A stretch of DNA of 64,000 nt from Diploscapter coronatus (lineage: Eukaryota > Nematoda > Chromadorea > Rhabditida > Rhabditidae): positions 30,829,249 to 30,893,248 of the forward strand of contig OZ038423.1 in NCBI GenBank assembly GCA_964036155.1. Reading direction: 5' to 3'. The first letter of the stretch is position 1; the number at the start of each line of letters is the position of its first letter. The notes under the pieces were generated by a model. The model saw only the letters and a list, made by a program, of their open reading frames with translations, was not told the origin of the DNA and made no database searches. The position numbers were made by a program, and so were the translations under genes. Below are positions 36,852-49,482 of this stretch, piece by piece.

Positions 36852-39800
36852 ATGAGAGTCTACCAGATTTTCACAATATTGCTAATTAAATTCTTAATAA
36901 TCTACCTATTTATTGCAAAGGAATTCAACCAATTTATATACATTAATGTTATTCAATCTGGTTTCACTCGACCTATAAAGTAGGATGTTTCTATTTATCA
37001 ACATTTCAGCATTCCCAAATAATTTGAGGGATGTAAAATTTCGAGCAAGACTGTTTGCGGCACGGTACAGTAACTTTTGCTTTTAGTGTGGCGTGGTGCG
37101 CCATTTTATTGCGCCGCAAACAGTCTCAGGGATGCCAACAGGTAAGGGACAGATACAATTTTCGGTACCTTTTGGCATCCCTGAACAGTCTGATTCTGAG
37201 TACTTAAAAAGGTTGAACAGATTTGCATATAAATTCTCCATCAAAGTATGAGATTTGAAATTTTCATTAAAAATTCGTATAAGGTATAAGAACAAATTTT
37301 ATCAACATACTAACTTAAATATTTGAAAAAATCTCTAATTATCGAATCTTTAGCCCGACTCCTTCCTTAGAATCTCCGAAAATTACAGACTCTTTTAAAC
37401 ATGATATCATCCAAAATTTTTAGACTTTTAAAAAAATATATAACTTTCCCATTTTTAATTTCTTTAAAAGAAACATTCTGTTTATAATGTAGCGAAATAC
37501 TCTTGCAGAACATTTTCGCTTAATCCATGCTGCACCCGAATAGGTAATCACATATTTCGATTAATGGCAGGTTACGGAATCGGGAGGACCATCAACAGAA
37601 TGCATGTCATTCGCATCGACAGTTGGTGCCGTGGTTATGATATGGAGCAACTTCGCGAGATAAAATTAATATTTCCTAAAATGGAGAAGATTATTATTAC
37701 AAGTGTACGAATTTATAAGACATGTTATTCGTAAGAAGCGAGTTTGGGGTGGTACCTAGAGGGCACAAGCGATATTCTCGATGTGAAGGCAGAGTTATGA
37801 AAGTATTTTTCTCAAAATCTGATGGGCTAATCAAGCTTATAACAGAAAACTGCTTGAAAAACGAACTGACATAGCCAAAGGCATGATATGAATTTTTGAA
37901 TTTCAACTATCGATTTTTCAACCCGATATGAGTCAGAAGAGTAGTCATTTCTCAAATTGGAAAAATTCAATTTGATTGATTTATACCACTTTAGAAAGTA
38001 GATGTCCTAGGCTATTTGCCGGTATAAATAACTTTCGCTTACTCCAATTATGGAAATTAAAAAGGTTAAAAATAGAAAGTTTCTATATCTGAAATTTCAC
38101 ACTTTGACGAAATATCAATTTTCATAGCACCATATGGTTATTTCGATGAGATTTTGGTATCGAAATGTAGAGAAGATACAGACAAGTAGATTGTGACCAA
38201 ATTTGTATTTTTTCGGCGCAGAAGAACAGTTTCGAAATTTTTCGGACACATGGGTTCTGGAACAGGCGAAATAAGTGATCAAATCGCGTTTAAACTATCA
38301 TATTCGTAATCAGCGTAGTCGAAAACCTCCATAAACCCTCAGTATCACCCCCTCTATGAAAAGCTCTAGTCTTTCAAAGAGCGTGCCTTAAAAATAAATG
38401 AGAAGTAATGTTGGATAAGGAATTTTTCGAAGCGAAGATATAAATATAAACAAAAACAAAAAAACTTTCTATTATTGATTGGGAGAGAACGTCGATATTC
38501 AAAAATTACGCTATTCGTCTCGCGTCTCTTCTACGCGACTCACTATTTCGCTCCAAATTCGGCTTCTAATTGCTGCATGAATATAGCCTTTCTCTCCAAT
38601 CAACGATAATTCAGAATGACGTTCGTATTCCTCTTATAAACGAGAGTGGAGTTGACTTCGCATATTATAAAGGATACCAGCAATGTTGCAATTATGAAGA
38701 CCCGAAAAAGTGAGTTATTTTTACAGAAGGGGAACAAATTCCAAATTTAGACGACTTCTATCGAGAAATGACAGCCACCTCAATCTATACCAAACATACG
38801 TGTTGAATTCGAAATATTTCGAGGAGTACATCGATGAACTTATTCCTTACTTCGAATTTAGCAAAAACGCAACCGAAGAGGGGCAATTGGCCATAAAAGA
38901 TATGAAACTGTAAATTTGAATAATTGGCAAAAATGAATAATTTATTAATTGGTATTTTAGAAATACTTTGGCTAATCATTTGTGTGTACATGTAAGAAGA
39001 ACTGATCATCCATTTCCATCTGACATAAATTTCGCAATTCCAGCTATAAACTTTCTCATCAATAAATTGGTAATATAATTTTATCTATAAACTACGTATG
39101 TAAATATTAGTATCCTTTCAAATTCAATTTTCATTCAGAAAGTTCCAAATGTGCTGATATTTGGAGATGACCACTTATTCATGAAAAATTTATCCGATAA
39201 CGTCAATAAAAGCTATAAAAACGTTAGTAAATTATAAATTTCGGAGATTCTAATCCAATTTCTCTAATCTTTCTTTTTTCTTCTTTGGTAAAATTGTTAG
39301 ATGTGTGTTGCCTGTTTGTTTGTCTGTCCAAGCTTAAGTCTTCGTATCTGAGCAAGGAATTCCCCGCATAATATGCATGGCTCGAAAAGTAACAATGACC
39401 TAATGTGCAACGCATAATTTTTTGTCGCGATTTGATTTCTAGTTAGCATAGTTGCTAACTGTTGTATTTTTCATTAGTTTTATCTCGATAAAAAAAGTCT
39501 AATAAAAGGCAGTCTCATTATTCAAGACGAGCCTCCGTTGCGCGCTCCCTCGACTCGACCTTTGTCTCGCAAAGGCTCCAAACCAAACCAATTTCAAAAT
39601 AATCACAGAAACAAACAACAACTCCCTCATACATCATTTTTGATAATTACCAACTCATCTAGAAGATTTTGCTCCTTATTCAATTTCAATTCAAGTCTAA
39701 TTAGCTAATTTTGCATCCAAAATTATCCATTATATAAGAAAAGCAGTTTTACCACAAATTAGCATATTATCAATGTAAAATCGATCCGACGAGTCTTGAG

Positions 39801-40235
39801 AGTACGCACTTCACGGCCGCCGAGGCCCGACTAGGTTCTATTTAGTCTTGAAATATGACGATCAAAAGAATTACAATTTATTGCATCATTACATCTTAAT
39901 TTTGACTTAAATATATCCTACACTTTTATTTTAGGTAACTTCAATGGTTAGCAAAAATAAAATTAGTGCAGAATTTTATATTTCCTCGAAAATCTGCACT
40001 TCTTTCCTAATGACCTCTTCTGAATCGAGTTTTGGATGGATATTAGCATTTATGATCAAGAATCAATCACAAGTATTCTATGATGCAGATCTTGGGTCAA
40101 CTTTCCTAATAACTAAAGGATTTAATAGGTAGAAAGTGGAAAAGGTATGAATTAATTTAAATAAATGTTTACTTTAGATATATTTGGCAACCATTGAAAG
40201 TATTCCCGAATAAGACCATAGTAATAACGTCCTAA
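36852..40235 (+). CDS. Alpha-1,2-fucosyltransferase-like protein (GT11 family)
   Basis: Eight exons: 36852-36979, 37509-37704, 38615-38709, 38751-38909, 38961-39069, 39139-39222, 39935-40128 and 40178-40235. They join to 340 residues. A type II signal anchor covers residues 4-21 (YQIFTILLIKFLIIYLFI). CCTRIGNHIFRLMAGYGI is the GT11 N-terminal block (RLGN.LF...). LCVHVRRTDHPF (about 200-211) holds the family motif HxRRxD for GDP-fucose binding, and LIFGDDHLFM and SESSFGWILAFM are later family blocks. The enzyme would add fucose to glycans in the Golgi lumen. The 41 bp intron 38,710-38,750 was chosen over a nearer acceptor that would leave only 17 bp. A GTTTAG acceptor 2 bases before the ATG suggests trans-splicing. 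Intron 37,705-38,614 contains repeats, including a MITE. Confidence 0.88.
37049..37125. repeat. Hairpin repeat in GT11 intron
   Basis: GACTGTTTGCGGC is mirrored by GCCGCAAACAGTC. A second, separate hairpin begins two bases later. Confidence 0.7.
37127..37183. repeat. Second hairpin repeat in GT11 intron
   Basis: CAGGGATGCCAA at the left and TTGGCATCCCTG at the right enclose about 35 bases. It sits directly beside the previous hairpin. Confidence 0.7.
38473..38604. repeat. MITE-like element in GT11 intron
   Basis: TTGATTGGGAGAGA and TCTCTCCAATCAA form its inverted ends. It ends 10 bases before the next exon, so its right end lies next to the splice acceptor. Relative at 586-720. Confidence 0.75.
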
Positions 40236-42250
40236 TCGGATTATTTTAAACGAAACTATAACTCCTCGCTCGCTCGTCATTTTAGACGCCAACCCTCGGC
40301 TGGCGGTTGTTTTGTCAAGTTTTTCTTGCCTCTACTATATCATTTTTCCTAAATTCACTGAGAAACATTGAATTTGTTAATTTTTGAAAATAAAAATTGA
40401 TTATTTTACTATTTGGCATTTTAGTTAGAATGAAAGATTTTTCTACTTCGCGAATTTTCATTTGCAGGGCTGTAAATTTAGAAATTATCGAAAATGACAA
40501 TTTTTATAAGAAAAAACATTAAAATCAATAAACACATTGCAAAAATGTATGAAAACAGGTCTCGATAAAAATAAAGAAATTGACGACACGATATTGATTT
40601 TCAAGCAGGTGAGCAAAAAGTTGCGACATTACTACATTTCCGAATAACCGTGTAATTAAGAGTGGATATCAGGAAAAATCAAAGTCATAAGGAAGGGGTG
40701 CGGAACAGGGGTCCGTCGATTTGGCTGATTTCCACATTTTGTTCAGTTTTTCACGCTGATTCTCATGGTGCAGTCCGTTTTTCGAAAAAAAAACGCAATT
40801 GCGGAAGTTATGCTAATTTTTAGCATTTTTAGATACGACCTCGGAAAAAAAATTCATAGCTTTCTTATTTCTGAACCAAATTCGATCATTCTTTTTTATT
40901 TGATTACTATAGATATCCAGTTTATCAGACATCAAAAGATAGTTTTTAATACCAATTTCTACAGAAATACGCACTTTTCGCGTCTTGATTGTGGACTTTT
41001 CGATCCGTACTGTGTTTACGCGTAAATGGCGTTGAAAAAATTCGTCCTGCCAGTATGTTGTGTAGAATGACATGCTGAACAACTTTCGTCGTTGAACCAA
41101 CCCTGGATTCATTACCATTGGGGCTCCAGAATTTTTTGAAGTTCAACGACCAACTATTGCAAAGTGTCTTTAGGGCAGTAAATTTCAAAAATTCATATCT
41201 CCCTGTGTGTGCACATTCTAGAATAAGTTCTGGAACGAAAGTGGATCAACTTGAACAGCTCTACAAGATTTCATGAAAAACTCCGACGTTAACTCACATT
41301 ACACTTGTAAACACAGTACGGGTATATAGGGTAACTTCGAGTAACTTTTTCCTACCAAAATTAATTTCTAAGAGTTTTCTTTTTTATTTTTTATTTTTGT
41401 GATATTCTTCTACTCAAAATGTACAAAATAAAAAAGAATCATTCAATTTGGTTCAGAAATAAGGGAGTTATGCATTTTTTAAAGTTTTCTTAGACTATCA
41501 AGAATTAGTTTTAAAAAAAAAAGATGATTTTACGGATATGGGTAATTGATTTCGACCCAAAAGTTATACCAAACAAAACCCTAACGTAGGGAGAGTACCA
41601 TGCAAAAAATCGCACTCAATTTGATTAAAAATAAAAAAGTTATTAAAAAAATAAAATAAGAGATAAACTTGAAACACACTACTATAATAAATTCAACCAT
41701 AACTTTCCCATGATTTTTTGACAATCTAGATAGTTCGTTACCTCGTTACTTCACAACTAATAGTTAAGGGTATAAGATAAAGTAAGAATAAACTTGGTAG
41801 TAAAACGGCTATCCGAAAGCAGAACGAGCTGTGAAAATGAAAAAGCAAATGAGCCAATGGAAAATATGTCGAAGAAAAATGACAATCAAAGCCAAAATGA
41901 TGCCCGAGCTATGAATAATTGCATAAATTCGATCGATAAAAAGAACGATTGTTGACCAATTGGTTTATTTCGATGTTTTAATTTAACAACAATAAACTAA
42001 TTCAAAATCAGCCTATGAAAAATCACAAAAGTTAATCATTTCAACCGCTTTAAAGTTATACGGACATCGAACAGAAAACACCCTTCGAAATTATTATATT
42101 TTCATTTTAAAAATTTGGCCAGCCTAAGAAAATTTTCACGAGATTACCATCTAGCATTCCCAAGTACTCGCAGTGTTAAAAATTACAGCCATATTTGGAA
42201 GGATATTGAGGACTAAAATCAGTAAAAAATCAATTTAAAAATTGAGAATT
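40236..42250. repeat. Repeat-rich intergenic region with a unit at 40,660-41,690
   Basis: 40,660-40,800 repeats the start of the 19,690 unit. 40,810-41,690 is mostly the reverse of the 55,929-56,970 family: AATGGTAATGAATCC in reverse, and the edge AGATAAACTTGAAAC. A small hairpin, GCCAACCCTCGGCTGGC, lies near 40,290. No gene seen. Confidence 0.7.
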
Positions 42251-44632
42251 TCAAGGTAAGTATCTGTAAAGTTCGATAGCGGAATAACGTTGCATGCAAC
42301 TTTTGTGGATGAAACTGAATTCGGTGGCCAAAAATGGGTAATTCGGGTTGATTTCGAAATTGAACAGCAAATAATCGAATCTTAAACTTTTTCTATCAAA
42401 AATATTTGGTAAGTTCATTTCAAACCTGGCGATATCTCTCAACAGATTTTTCGTTCCATCGTAACTACTGTGAATTTCGATCAGAATCTAATGAAAGATA
42501 TTAAAAAATCGTTTTTTGCTTCTTGAAAATTTCATGAGGTTTGAAGCCAAAATAATGAAAGATCTGAGGTCACCTTTTTCACGTCATAAGAAAATTTCTA
42601 CCCAATTCTAGGAAATATATTAAAATTCTATAAACTACCTGACAAACAGTTTGCTTCTGCAGAAACTGCGTCATAACTTGGTATTCCGCGCCTTCGATGT
42701 CGATCTTCAAGATTTCGATTTTATCGACTTTTTCTAGCTTCATTAGATCTTCTGAAAGTAAGCATATGTAATATGAACGAAAAAATCTTAACCAATAGTT
42801 GAAGTTCCTTTACTGGCATCGGTAACCTTAGCAAGTGTAATTGCTCGTGATACCCCATTTATCGACTGGAATACTTCTGCAGAAATTTTTCCTGGCGACT
42901 AAAAGTTTGATTTTTTATGTCAAAACTCGGTAAAAAAGACTAATCAATATATATTTTCATTTCCAATTTGATTTGCATTAATAATGACTAAACTTTTAAA
43001 CTTTGATCAGACTGATTCAAATTCACATCTTATGGAGGTTCTCATGAAAAAAGTTCTTTTCAAACAATAATTCAAAAAATTTATCTTTCATAGCATTTTA
43101 TCATGTATGATAAAATTCGCACCCTATCATATCCATAAATTTTGCATCTCATGTTCGTGTATTTCTGAATTTCCTCATCGAACGATGGTTGGCCATTGAT
43201 CCCCAAAGAGAAAATTCTAAATGCCTATTTTAGGAGGCAAAAATTATCACATTGTCAACGCGTAAAAAAGAGCTCATTCGAAGAAAGAGGGGCAATCAGA
43301 CTCTAACAATCCTACGACAAAATAGTGTTCAATGAAGACAGTTAGAGTTTTCTCTGTATGCAGCAGCTCCCGATGACCTCTTTTTTCCGTGCCGCTAATA
43401 TTTGCCTTACACACATCCATTAGGCAAATTGATCGGATCGCACATCCATTTTCCGCCGTCGAAAATTCGTCCGAGTCGTATTCGAGGACAATAGACCTAT
43501 TTTAGGAAATTAAGAAATAATTTATAAGAAAATTTTTGAAAAATATACAACTTCGTGATTTGACAGAGGGGTAGCTAGGTATAAAAATCGGTAGATAAGG
43601 ATAGAAAAATTCGTGTTGTGCGAACAGAATCCCCCGCACACAAAAGTAGTATTCCCCAAAAATCTCAATTCTCATTGATCTTATTCTCATCTCATTACCA
43701 CTTCTCTCGACATGAAATAAGCGCGAGTTCGGAAGTCAACGTGTTTTCTTTGTAAAGTGGAATCAGAGTCAAATAGAAAAGAATTCCGAATCAAAGTCTC
43801 TCATTCGGTCACTGTTGAGTGGATCGCGACCAGGAAAGGGACCAAAATCCTACTCTTTCATCCTTTCGAAGCTACAAGCGATGAGGATGAATTGCTTACC
43901 TCGGGAGCGAGGACATTATAGATTTCCTGATTGACTGTAGTCTTCACATAATCTGCTCGCGTAGGACCCTGCTTCTTGTGCCAATCGACGAATTCTTTGC
44001 TGATCACTATTTTATCGCCTTTATCGTCGTTGTTTTGCTAAAATGATATGATTTTAAAAGTTAGTTCAAACTTTTTATATGATGACGCGAAAAAATTGGA
44101 GCATTGAACATGTAAAATTTAGGAGTGTGAAAATTTGGCTATTCCATGAGAATTTTTTAATCTAATGATATTTTATGTCAGGATTAAAGAACCTTCCATA
44201 CTTTTGTTCAGAGAAGTTATAATACTAAAAGTTACACTAAAAATTCCTAGCTGTAACCATTTAAGGAAATTTTAATGTAACAAGTTCAAGACTTTTAGTA
44301 AAATTAAGATTTAGATACCTTTTTAGATTCGGGCGGAGCTGAATTCTTCTCTTCATTTCTTTGATTGAGTATTAGTCTTTGAAGCTCTTTCATGCGATCT
44401 AATAAATTTAATGAGAACCTTTGAAAATAGGAAAAAAATCAACATAATGCTTCTTCAAAATGTTACCATTCGGAAGGTTTACGATTGAGTGTTCGGTTTA
44501 AAAATATACACCATTTTCGACACACGTCAAATACATTTCTGCACGCCTACTTTGTTGAGCATTATCGAATATCATCCAAAGTCCTGAGTTGATGACCAAA
44601 AATAGAATGAAGAATAGATATTGGTTGGACAT
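42251..44632 (-). CDS. FkbM-type methyltransferase, type II membrane protein
   Basis: Eight exons: 44512-44632, 44319-44398, 43900-44037, 43411-43496, 43123-43216, 42793-42898, 42639-42751 and 42251-42487, giving 324 residues. A signal anchor covers residues 4-22 (QYLFFILFLVINSGLWMIF). After a charged stem comes the nematode FkbM-like domain: RLGRIFDGGKWMCDP, then VIFSLGINGQPSFDEEI (a glycine-loop SAM-binding motif) and EILKIDIEGAEYQVM at about 221-235, the hallmark of Methyltransf_21/FkbM. Members transfer methyl groups from S-adenosylmethionine, often to sugar hydroxyls. The topology puts the catalytic part in the Golgi lumen if it works there. The true substrate is unknown. A decayed relative lies at 57,018-57,625. 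Confidence 0.9.
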
Positions 44633-44738
44633 CCTTTATCCAAAATATCAATATCGCAAATCGATTTTAGCAGTGAAAGTAATATAGTAGTTTACTATGT
44701 CAACACTTCAATTGTCCTGAACAATGCATCGATTCTCC

Positions 44739-44976
44739 TCAGCGAAAATTATGTCTATCCGAGTCAATCCGGACGGATGTCGGCACTTTTTTTGCCGACC
44801 AATGCCAATCCGCTCGGATCCGTGTTAGTCGATAATTTTTATCTGGTAAAACTGTCGACTGACTCGGGTCAACTTGGATTGAATTGCCGATCCGGGCGGA
44901 GCGGCATGCCGATCGACTCGGGCCAAACTGCCGACATCCGTCCGGATCGACTCGGATAGGTACAAGTTTCGCTGAG
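44739..44976. repeat. GC-rich MITE-like element with about 45 bp inverted ends
   Basis: TCAGCGAAAATTATGTCTAT and GGACGGATGTCGGCA at the left mirror TGCCGACATCCGTCC and ATAGGTACAAGTTTCGCTGA at the right. The centre repeats GACTCGGGTCAA / GACTCGGGCCAA. Confidence 0.8.
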
Positions 44977-46048
44977 TCTGGAGAACGAATTGAAAATATT
45001 GGAATTATGACAATTGGGAGGGAGGGGGGCCTATTTGATCAGTTGCAGAGTGTCTTTACATGTTTTAGGGCGCATCGATAATATTTCGACTGGAATCGGT
45101 TCCAACATTTTGGCATTATGCTTAGAGAGCGCAAGCTCCGCCCACTCTATGCAGACAAAGTCAACGAAGGAAACTTCGCTAAAATTTGCGAAGTGACTTT
45201 TTCTGATTTTTCTTTTCCCACTATTAGATATGAGTCTAGGGAACATTTTTGCTTCCGGAACATGCTCCCGAAACACGAGTTGAGTTCGCGAAAATGGAAA
45301 CTGAAATTTAAAAATCGCTCGTTTGAGCTTCATAGGCCGTGCTCATCAGCGCTCACGCGGAATATGAAAGATTATATTTTTCTTGTTATTCTGTGATAGA
45401 AAATGCATCGCTTTTCAGCCCGGCGCAGGTCGGCACTCCAAAAAACGATTTCCCTAGGTAAAAAAGACCGTGCGCCCCGTTTAACAGCATACTGATTCGT
45501 CAGAGAGTTCCAAAATTATCGTTATTTTAATTTTTTTCTTCAATTTGCGCTCGGTTATTGCATCCCATATGGACAATTCTTCAGCTTTCACTGTTCTTTC
45601 TGAAGACAACGACGCTTTGACTAGGCCACGCCCACTAATAATGCACGGCAAAGTCGCCGCATGCAAGTGGTTAAAATAAATGCTTGACGAAGAAAATAGG
45701 AAGAAAAGGGGGTTTTCGAATATCGTCTTCAAAAATTCATATCTTTGGTTACACTGATCCGTTTTTCATGCGGCTTTTGCTATAATCCTGTCTAGTCCTA
45801 CAGAATCCTAGAAAAATACTCCCATGACTTTGTCTTCATATCGGGAATATCACTTGCGGTCTCTACTCATAGAATCGGGTCATGGTATTTATACCTCAAC
45901 TCATCCTGGTATCTATATTCATATTCTTAATGCATTAATAACTTCTTATAATTACTTATTTTAAGGGATGTATTCTTATCTCACTATAGATCTAGAGAGA
46001 ATAAAAAATTTAATGGAATTAGGAGCAACATTTATGTTAATTGCTGAT

Positions 46049-46223
46049 ACTCGAGAACAGACATGTCACTTTGAGGCCTGGTAGGACCTGGCATAAACAT
46101 AGCATCATGCATTATCTCTATTATTTTTCAAATCCTATTTCTCATCATTGGATGAGAATCGAACAATTCGTCATCAGGCCTGGCAGACCTAAAACAGGCC
46201 TTAAAGTTACATGCCTGCTCGAG
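46049..46223. repeat. MITE-like element with CTCGAG ends
   Basis: CTCGAGAACAGACATGTCAC at the left mirrors TACATGCCTGCTCGAG at the right; AGGCCTGGTAGGACCTG / CAGGCCTGGCAGACCT continue the arms. Confidence 0.75.
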
Positions 46224-46420
46224 AATCAAAGGAACTTCTAAAATGGTATGTGGACTGTTCATTTATTAAAATTACTGGTGAAAAATTCATTTTATGTGGA
46301 TACTTTGCGCACTCGAAAAAGAGTGTATGGCTCCGGAAAATTCAAGTATTTTATAATTTCGGCAGAGATTTTTATGCAGATCCTGCATGCCATAGGTCGG
46401 TTAAATTGATCTTAAAATTT

Positions 46421-47340
46421 TGAAGCAATTTGATGGAAAATTCCATGGAAAAATAGAGCAAAATACAGATGCAGTTTAAGCGTAAAGTCATCAAAATCTA
46501 CACATTTCAAGCAAACAGGATCAAATATGAGCGCGCATAATTTATGACCATTCTAAATGACAATGTGGAAATGTCGTAGCATCGTGAAATATGAAATTGG
46601 ATAAGAAAATAATCTCTATCCTGCCTTATCGCATCGCAGCCTATACTATCCCGATTTTTAATGCTACGATATTACAACATTTTCAAATTTTCGCCTGAAT
46701 TACCATAAGTAGAGGACATAAGGTGATCTCAAAAGTTACCTTCAAGTATTCTATTATTATTTTCATAATGCATAAATAGCGTTTATTTGTATATTAGTGG
46801 GATGAATATTGACATGTGATTAAAATACCATAATACAATCCCCCGATCTGATGTTGGTGTTTACATTTTCATTATTCTATCCCTCAAATTAGTTGATTTT
46901 CTATTTCCCAAATTGTTGCGAGTTTTACATGAGCGAACAAATGTTCTTCGTCATAGAAATTGGGACGAAATTTGGCAATGAGAAAAAACCGTATCTATTT
47001 GCACGAAAGAGAGGATAATCAAAGAGTCTTTTCATTTCCTGGTTTGGAAGCCAATTTTTTTCTTATGTACTATCCCTATTTCGTCCTCTTCAGTTAGGCT
47101 CTACAAATAATTCAAACCCATAGAGAGCGAATTTTAGTCTAGCGAAAATTTCCTGTCTAAATCAGGGACAATACCCATCTAAATTGACTAGTTTAAAATA
47201 CTGAGATATATGACACGCTCTTCGTAAAAATCGAGTTTTTTTTTCTATAGAAGGGGTGGTACCTAAGAAGTCGACTCCCAAATTTCGAGCTGATTGTTTG
47301 CCCCTGAGGGTCTCCGACTACACTGACGACGAACATGACA
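46421..47340. repeat. Inverted duplication, arm 2 (partner 33,470-34,398)
   Basis: Near-identical reverse complement of 33,470-34,398; only scattered single-base differences are visible. The arms are 12 kb apart. Confidence 0.9.
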
Positions 47341-47990
47341 GTTAAAACCCGACCCGACCATTTGTTCTGCCTGTTCCGAAAGGTACGCATCCGGTTGCCC
47401 TGGAAAACTCTATTTTCGTTATTCTGCATGGAAAAAACTCAAACTTGGTATCAAAATACTCGAAGAGACCAGCTGAGCACTATTTTGGAAAGATCTCACC
47501 GAAGTGACACCGAATAAGGAAGTTATGATAAGCATAGTGGAACACATGGGGAAATGTCATTGATTTTTCGTTTCTTTTAATTTTTAATTTTTTAAAGTGC
47601 CAGATTCCGTGAGTCATTTATACTGGGAAGTAGCCCAAGTCTTCTAGTTTCTGAAACATTTCACCGTTTTCCTATAGACTGCCCGCTAGCGGAGAATGGC
47701 ACTTCTTCGAAGAGTTGTCATGACTCACTTTTGTCTAATTTGATTTCAAAAATTCATATCTCCCATAATTCCAGACTAAATTTGATAATTCTTTTTTAGT
47801 TGACTCCTATGGATATCTAGTTTGTCAGACATCAGAAGATAATTTTTTCGAAAAATAAACCACACCATGATGATCAGCGTGAAAAACTGTACTATGTATG
47901 TAAAAAATCACCCCGATTTGAGGACCCCTGTTTATACCCCTTTGTTATTAAGACTTTGATTTTTGCTGACATCCACTCTTAATTTGCTAT
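47215..47990 (-). repeat. 760-bp-type repeat unit, reverse copy
   Basis: Reverse of the unit at 19,690-20,455. It overlaps the edges of both neighbouring inverted duplications, so it may have been present before they formed. Confidence 0.8.
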
Positions 47991-49026
47991 TTTTCCAAAT
48001 ACACTCGAAATCCATGTACTAAATTTTTATAGTTGTTGATTTCAGAGCGACAAATGGACCAGGCTTAGCCCCAAGTACTTCAGGGCCGCGTGCAATTAGT
48101 TTAGTTAGATTCTCTACAGTGAAAATGTCGTGTTTTACCATCCTATTAAGTTCAATATGGTTCTAAATAAATTATACATAAGAACGTTATAAGTAAGAAA
48201 TTTTAAACATTGATTTCTTTCTAATAATCAGTTTTAGATACTGCTGTACTACCGTTGTGAAGGCATACAATAAGGTTTTATTCAAGAACGAAAAATTCGA
48301 AAATGGAATTGAGAAAGAGATCTACTAGTTTTACCTAGTCATAATTTATGCAATTTTCACAAATCCTACATATGGGTATTACAATTAGTTGAAATATTGG
48401 AATTTACTTTTCTATTCGTTATTTTCTGTTGATAATTTCTCAAAATATCACGCAATAAAGATAAAATCATTTGTTCTTAAATTAATATTAAAATTTCGAT
48501 GACGATTTATGAGTGAAACTTTATTCACATTTGGATAACCACCGAGTTTGATTTGAGTTCATTCTGACAAAGTAATCCTCATTAATTTTTTTAATATTAG
48601 TAAAGTAAAGGCATTGTAAATAAACATTGTTTCTATTGACCCATTTTCCTATTTTCGTAATGAAAATTCGCAAATTTAGGATTTTAAAATCATGTGTATG
48701 GCATAGTTATGTTGAAAACTAAACGCTATCCGACTTTGGGTGCATATGTCTCAAAAATATGAACATCTCGCATTGCAACGTAGTATCTAGTTAAAAATTT
48801 CAGAACGAACATCTGTCTAAACAGTCCTTGAGGAATGAAATAAACTGGGAACAAATATTCGGAACGATTTACGTGGAATTAGAGGAAAAAATCGAATAGT
48901 TATTGAATTTCCCCAAAATAAATAAAATTAGTACATGGGACTGGGAACATGTCCCAAGTGCACCCGTTTTACCCCTAATTTTTATTTAAAAATTTTCATT
49001 TCTACGAATTTCCGTTCTAATTAAGA
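47870..49026. repeat. Inverted duplication, arm 2 (partner 25,773-26,945)
   Basis: Reads as the reverse complement of 25,773-26,945 up to the edge CGTTCTAATTAAG. It carries the same decayed STELLO-like exons. Confidence 0.9.
48046..48328 (+). pseudogene. Decayed last two exons of a STELLO/DUF288-like gene (arm 2)
   Basis: After a TTTCAG acceptor, 48,046-48,175 resembles the next-to-last exon of the intact gene downstream: SDKWTRLSPKYFRAACN aligns with INPWKVSPNGGNERRLALSN, and ENVVFYHPIKFN with ENIPFFHAIKFS. Two in-frame TAG codons interrupt it. 48,238-48,328 is an open last exon ending KEIY and stop. The intact gene begins about 1.2 kb downstream in the same orientation, so this is probably the tail of an older tandem copy. 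Confidence 0.8.
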
Positions 49027-49482
49027 AAACAGTCGGCATAGTTCAGTCAGGTTTGTAACAAAAAATAGAATCATGTTGCTTGCATAATCCAGACATTAAA
49101 TTGCCCAAAATTCATTTTATGCATGCAGCATGCTATAGGATTCAAAATCGAGTTTGCTTAAAAATTAGAATGTATTTTTATCATACTTACGCATTGTTTC
49201 TCCACTCAGTGGCTCACAAAAATTCGGAACAATGCATTATTCGAATGTCTCGCAAGGCTAATTTTATAATGCAATCTGGATGAAACTTGGAAGACTACTC
49301 CCTACCCAATTTCATTTCAAAATATGGAAAATTTCATCAGAACTTGTACACTAATACATATAAATGAGCGTAAAATATTTTTTAAAAAAATTATGCAATA
49401 TTTCCAACTTTAGTTAGCCACTGTATGCCTTGTTCAAAGAAGGCAACTTCAATGACAGATTTCAAATTCAGGTGATCGCATA

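Larger units (their letters stand above)
44633..46420. other. Intergenic region with two MITE-like elements
   Basis: Holds hairpins at 44,739-44,976 and 46,049-46,223. Some open frames of 80-100 codons at 45,030-45,730 overlap one another on both strands and lack splice or family support. Confidence 0.5.

Noticed and set aside
38710..38726. 17-base intron GTGAGTTATTTTTACAG in the GT11 gene
   Set aside because: Too short to splice; the acceptor at 38,750 gives a normal 41-base intron and better family alignment.
45031..45396. Overlapping frames of 92-100 codons on both strands
   Set aside because: Both strands are open because of local composition; no splice or motif evidence for either.
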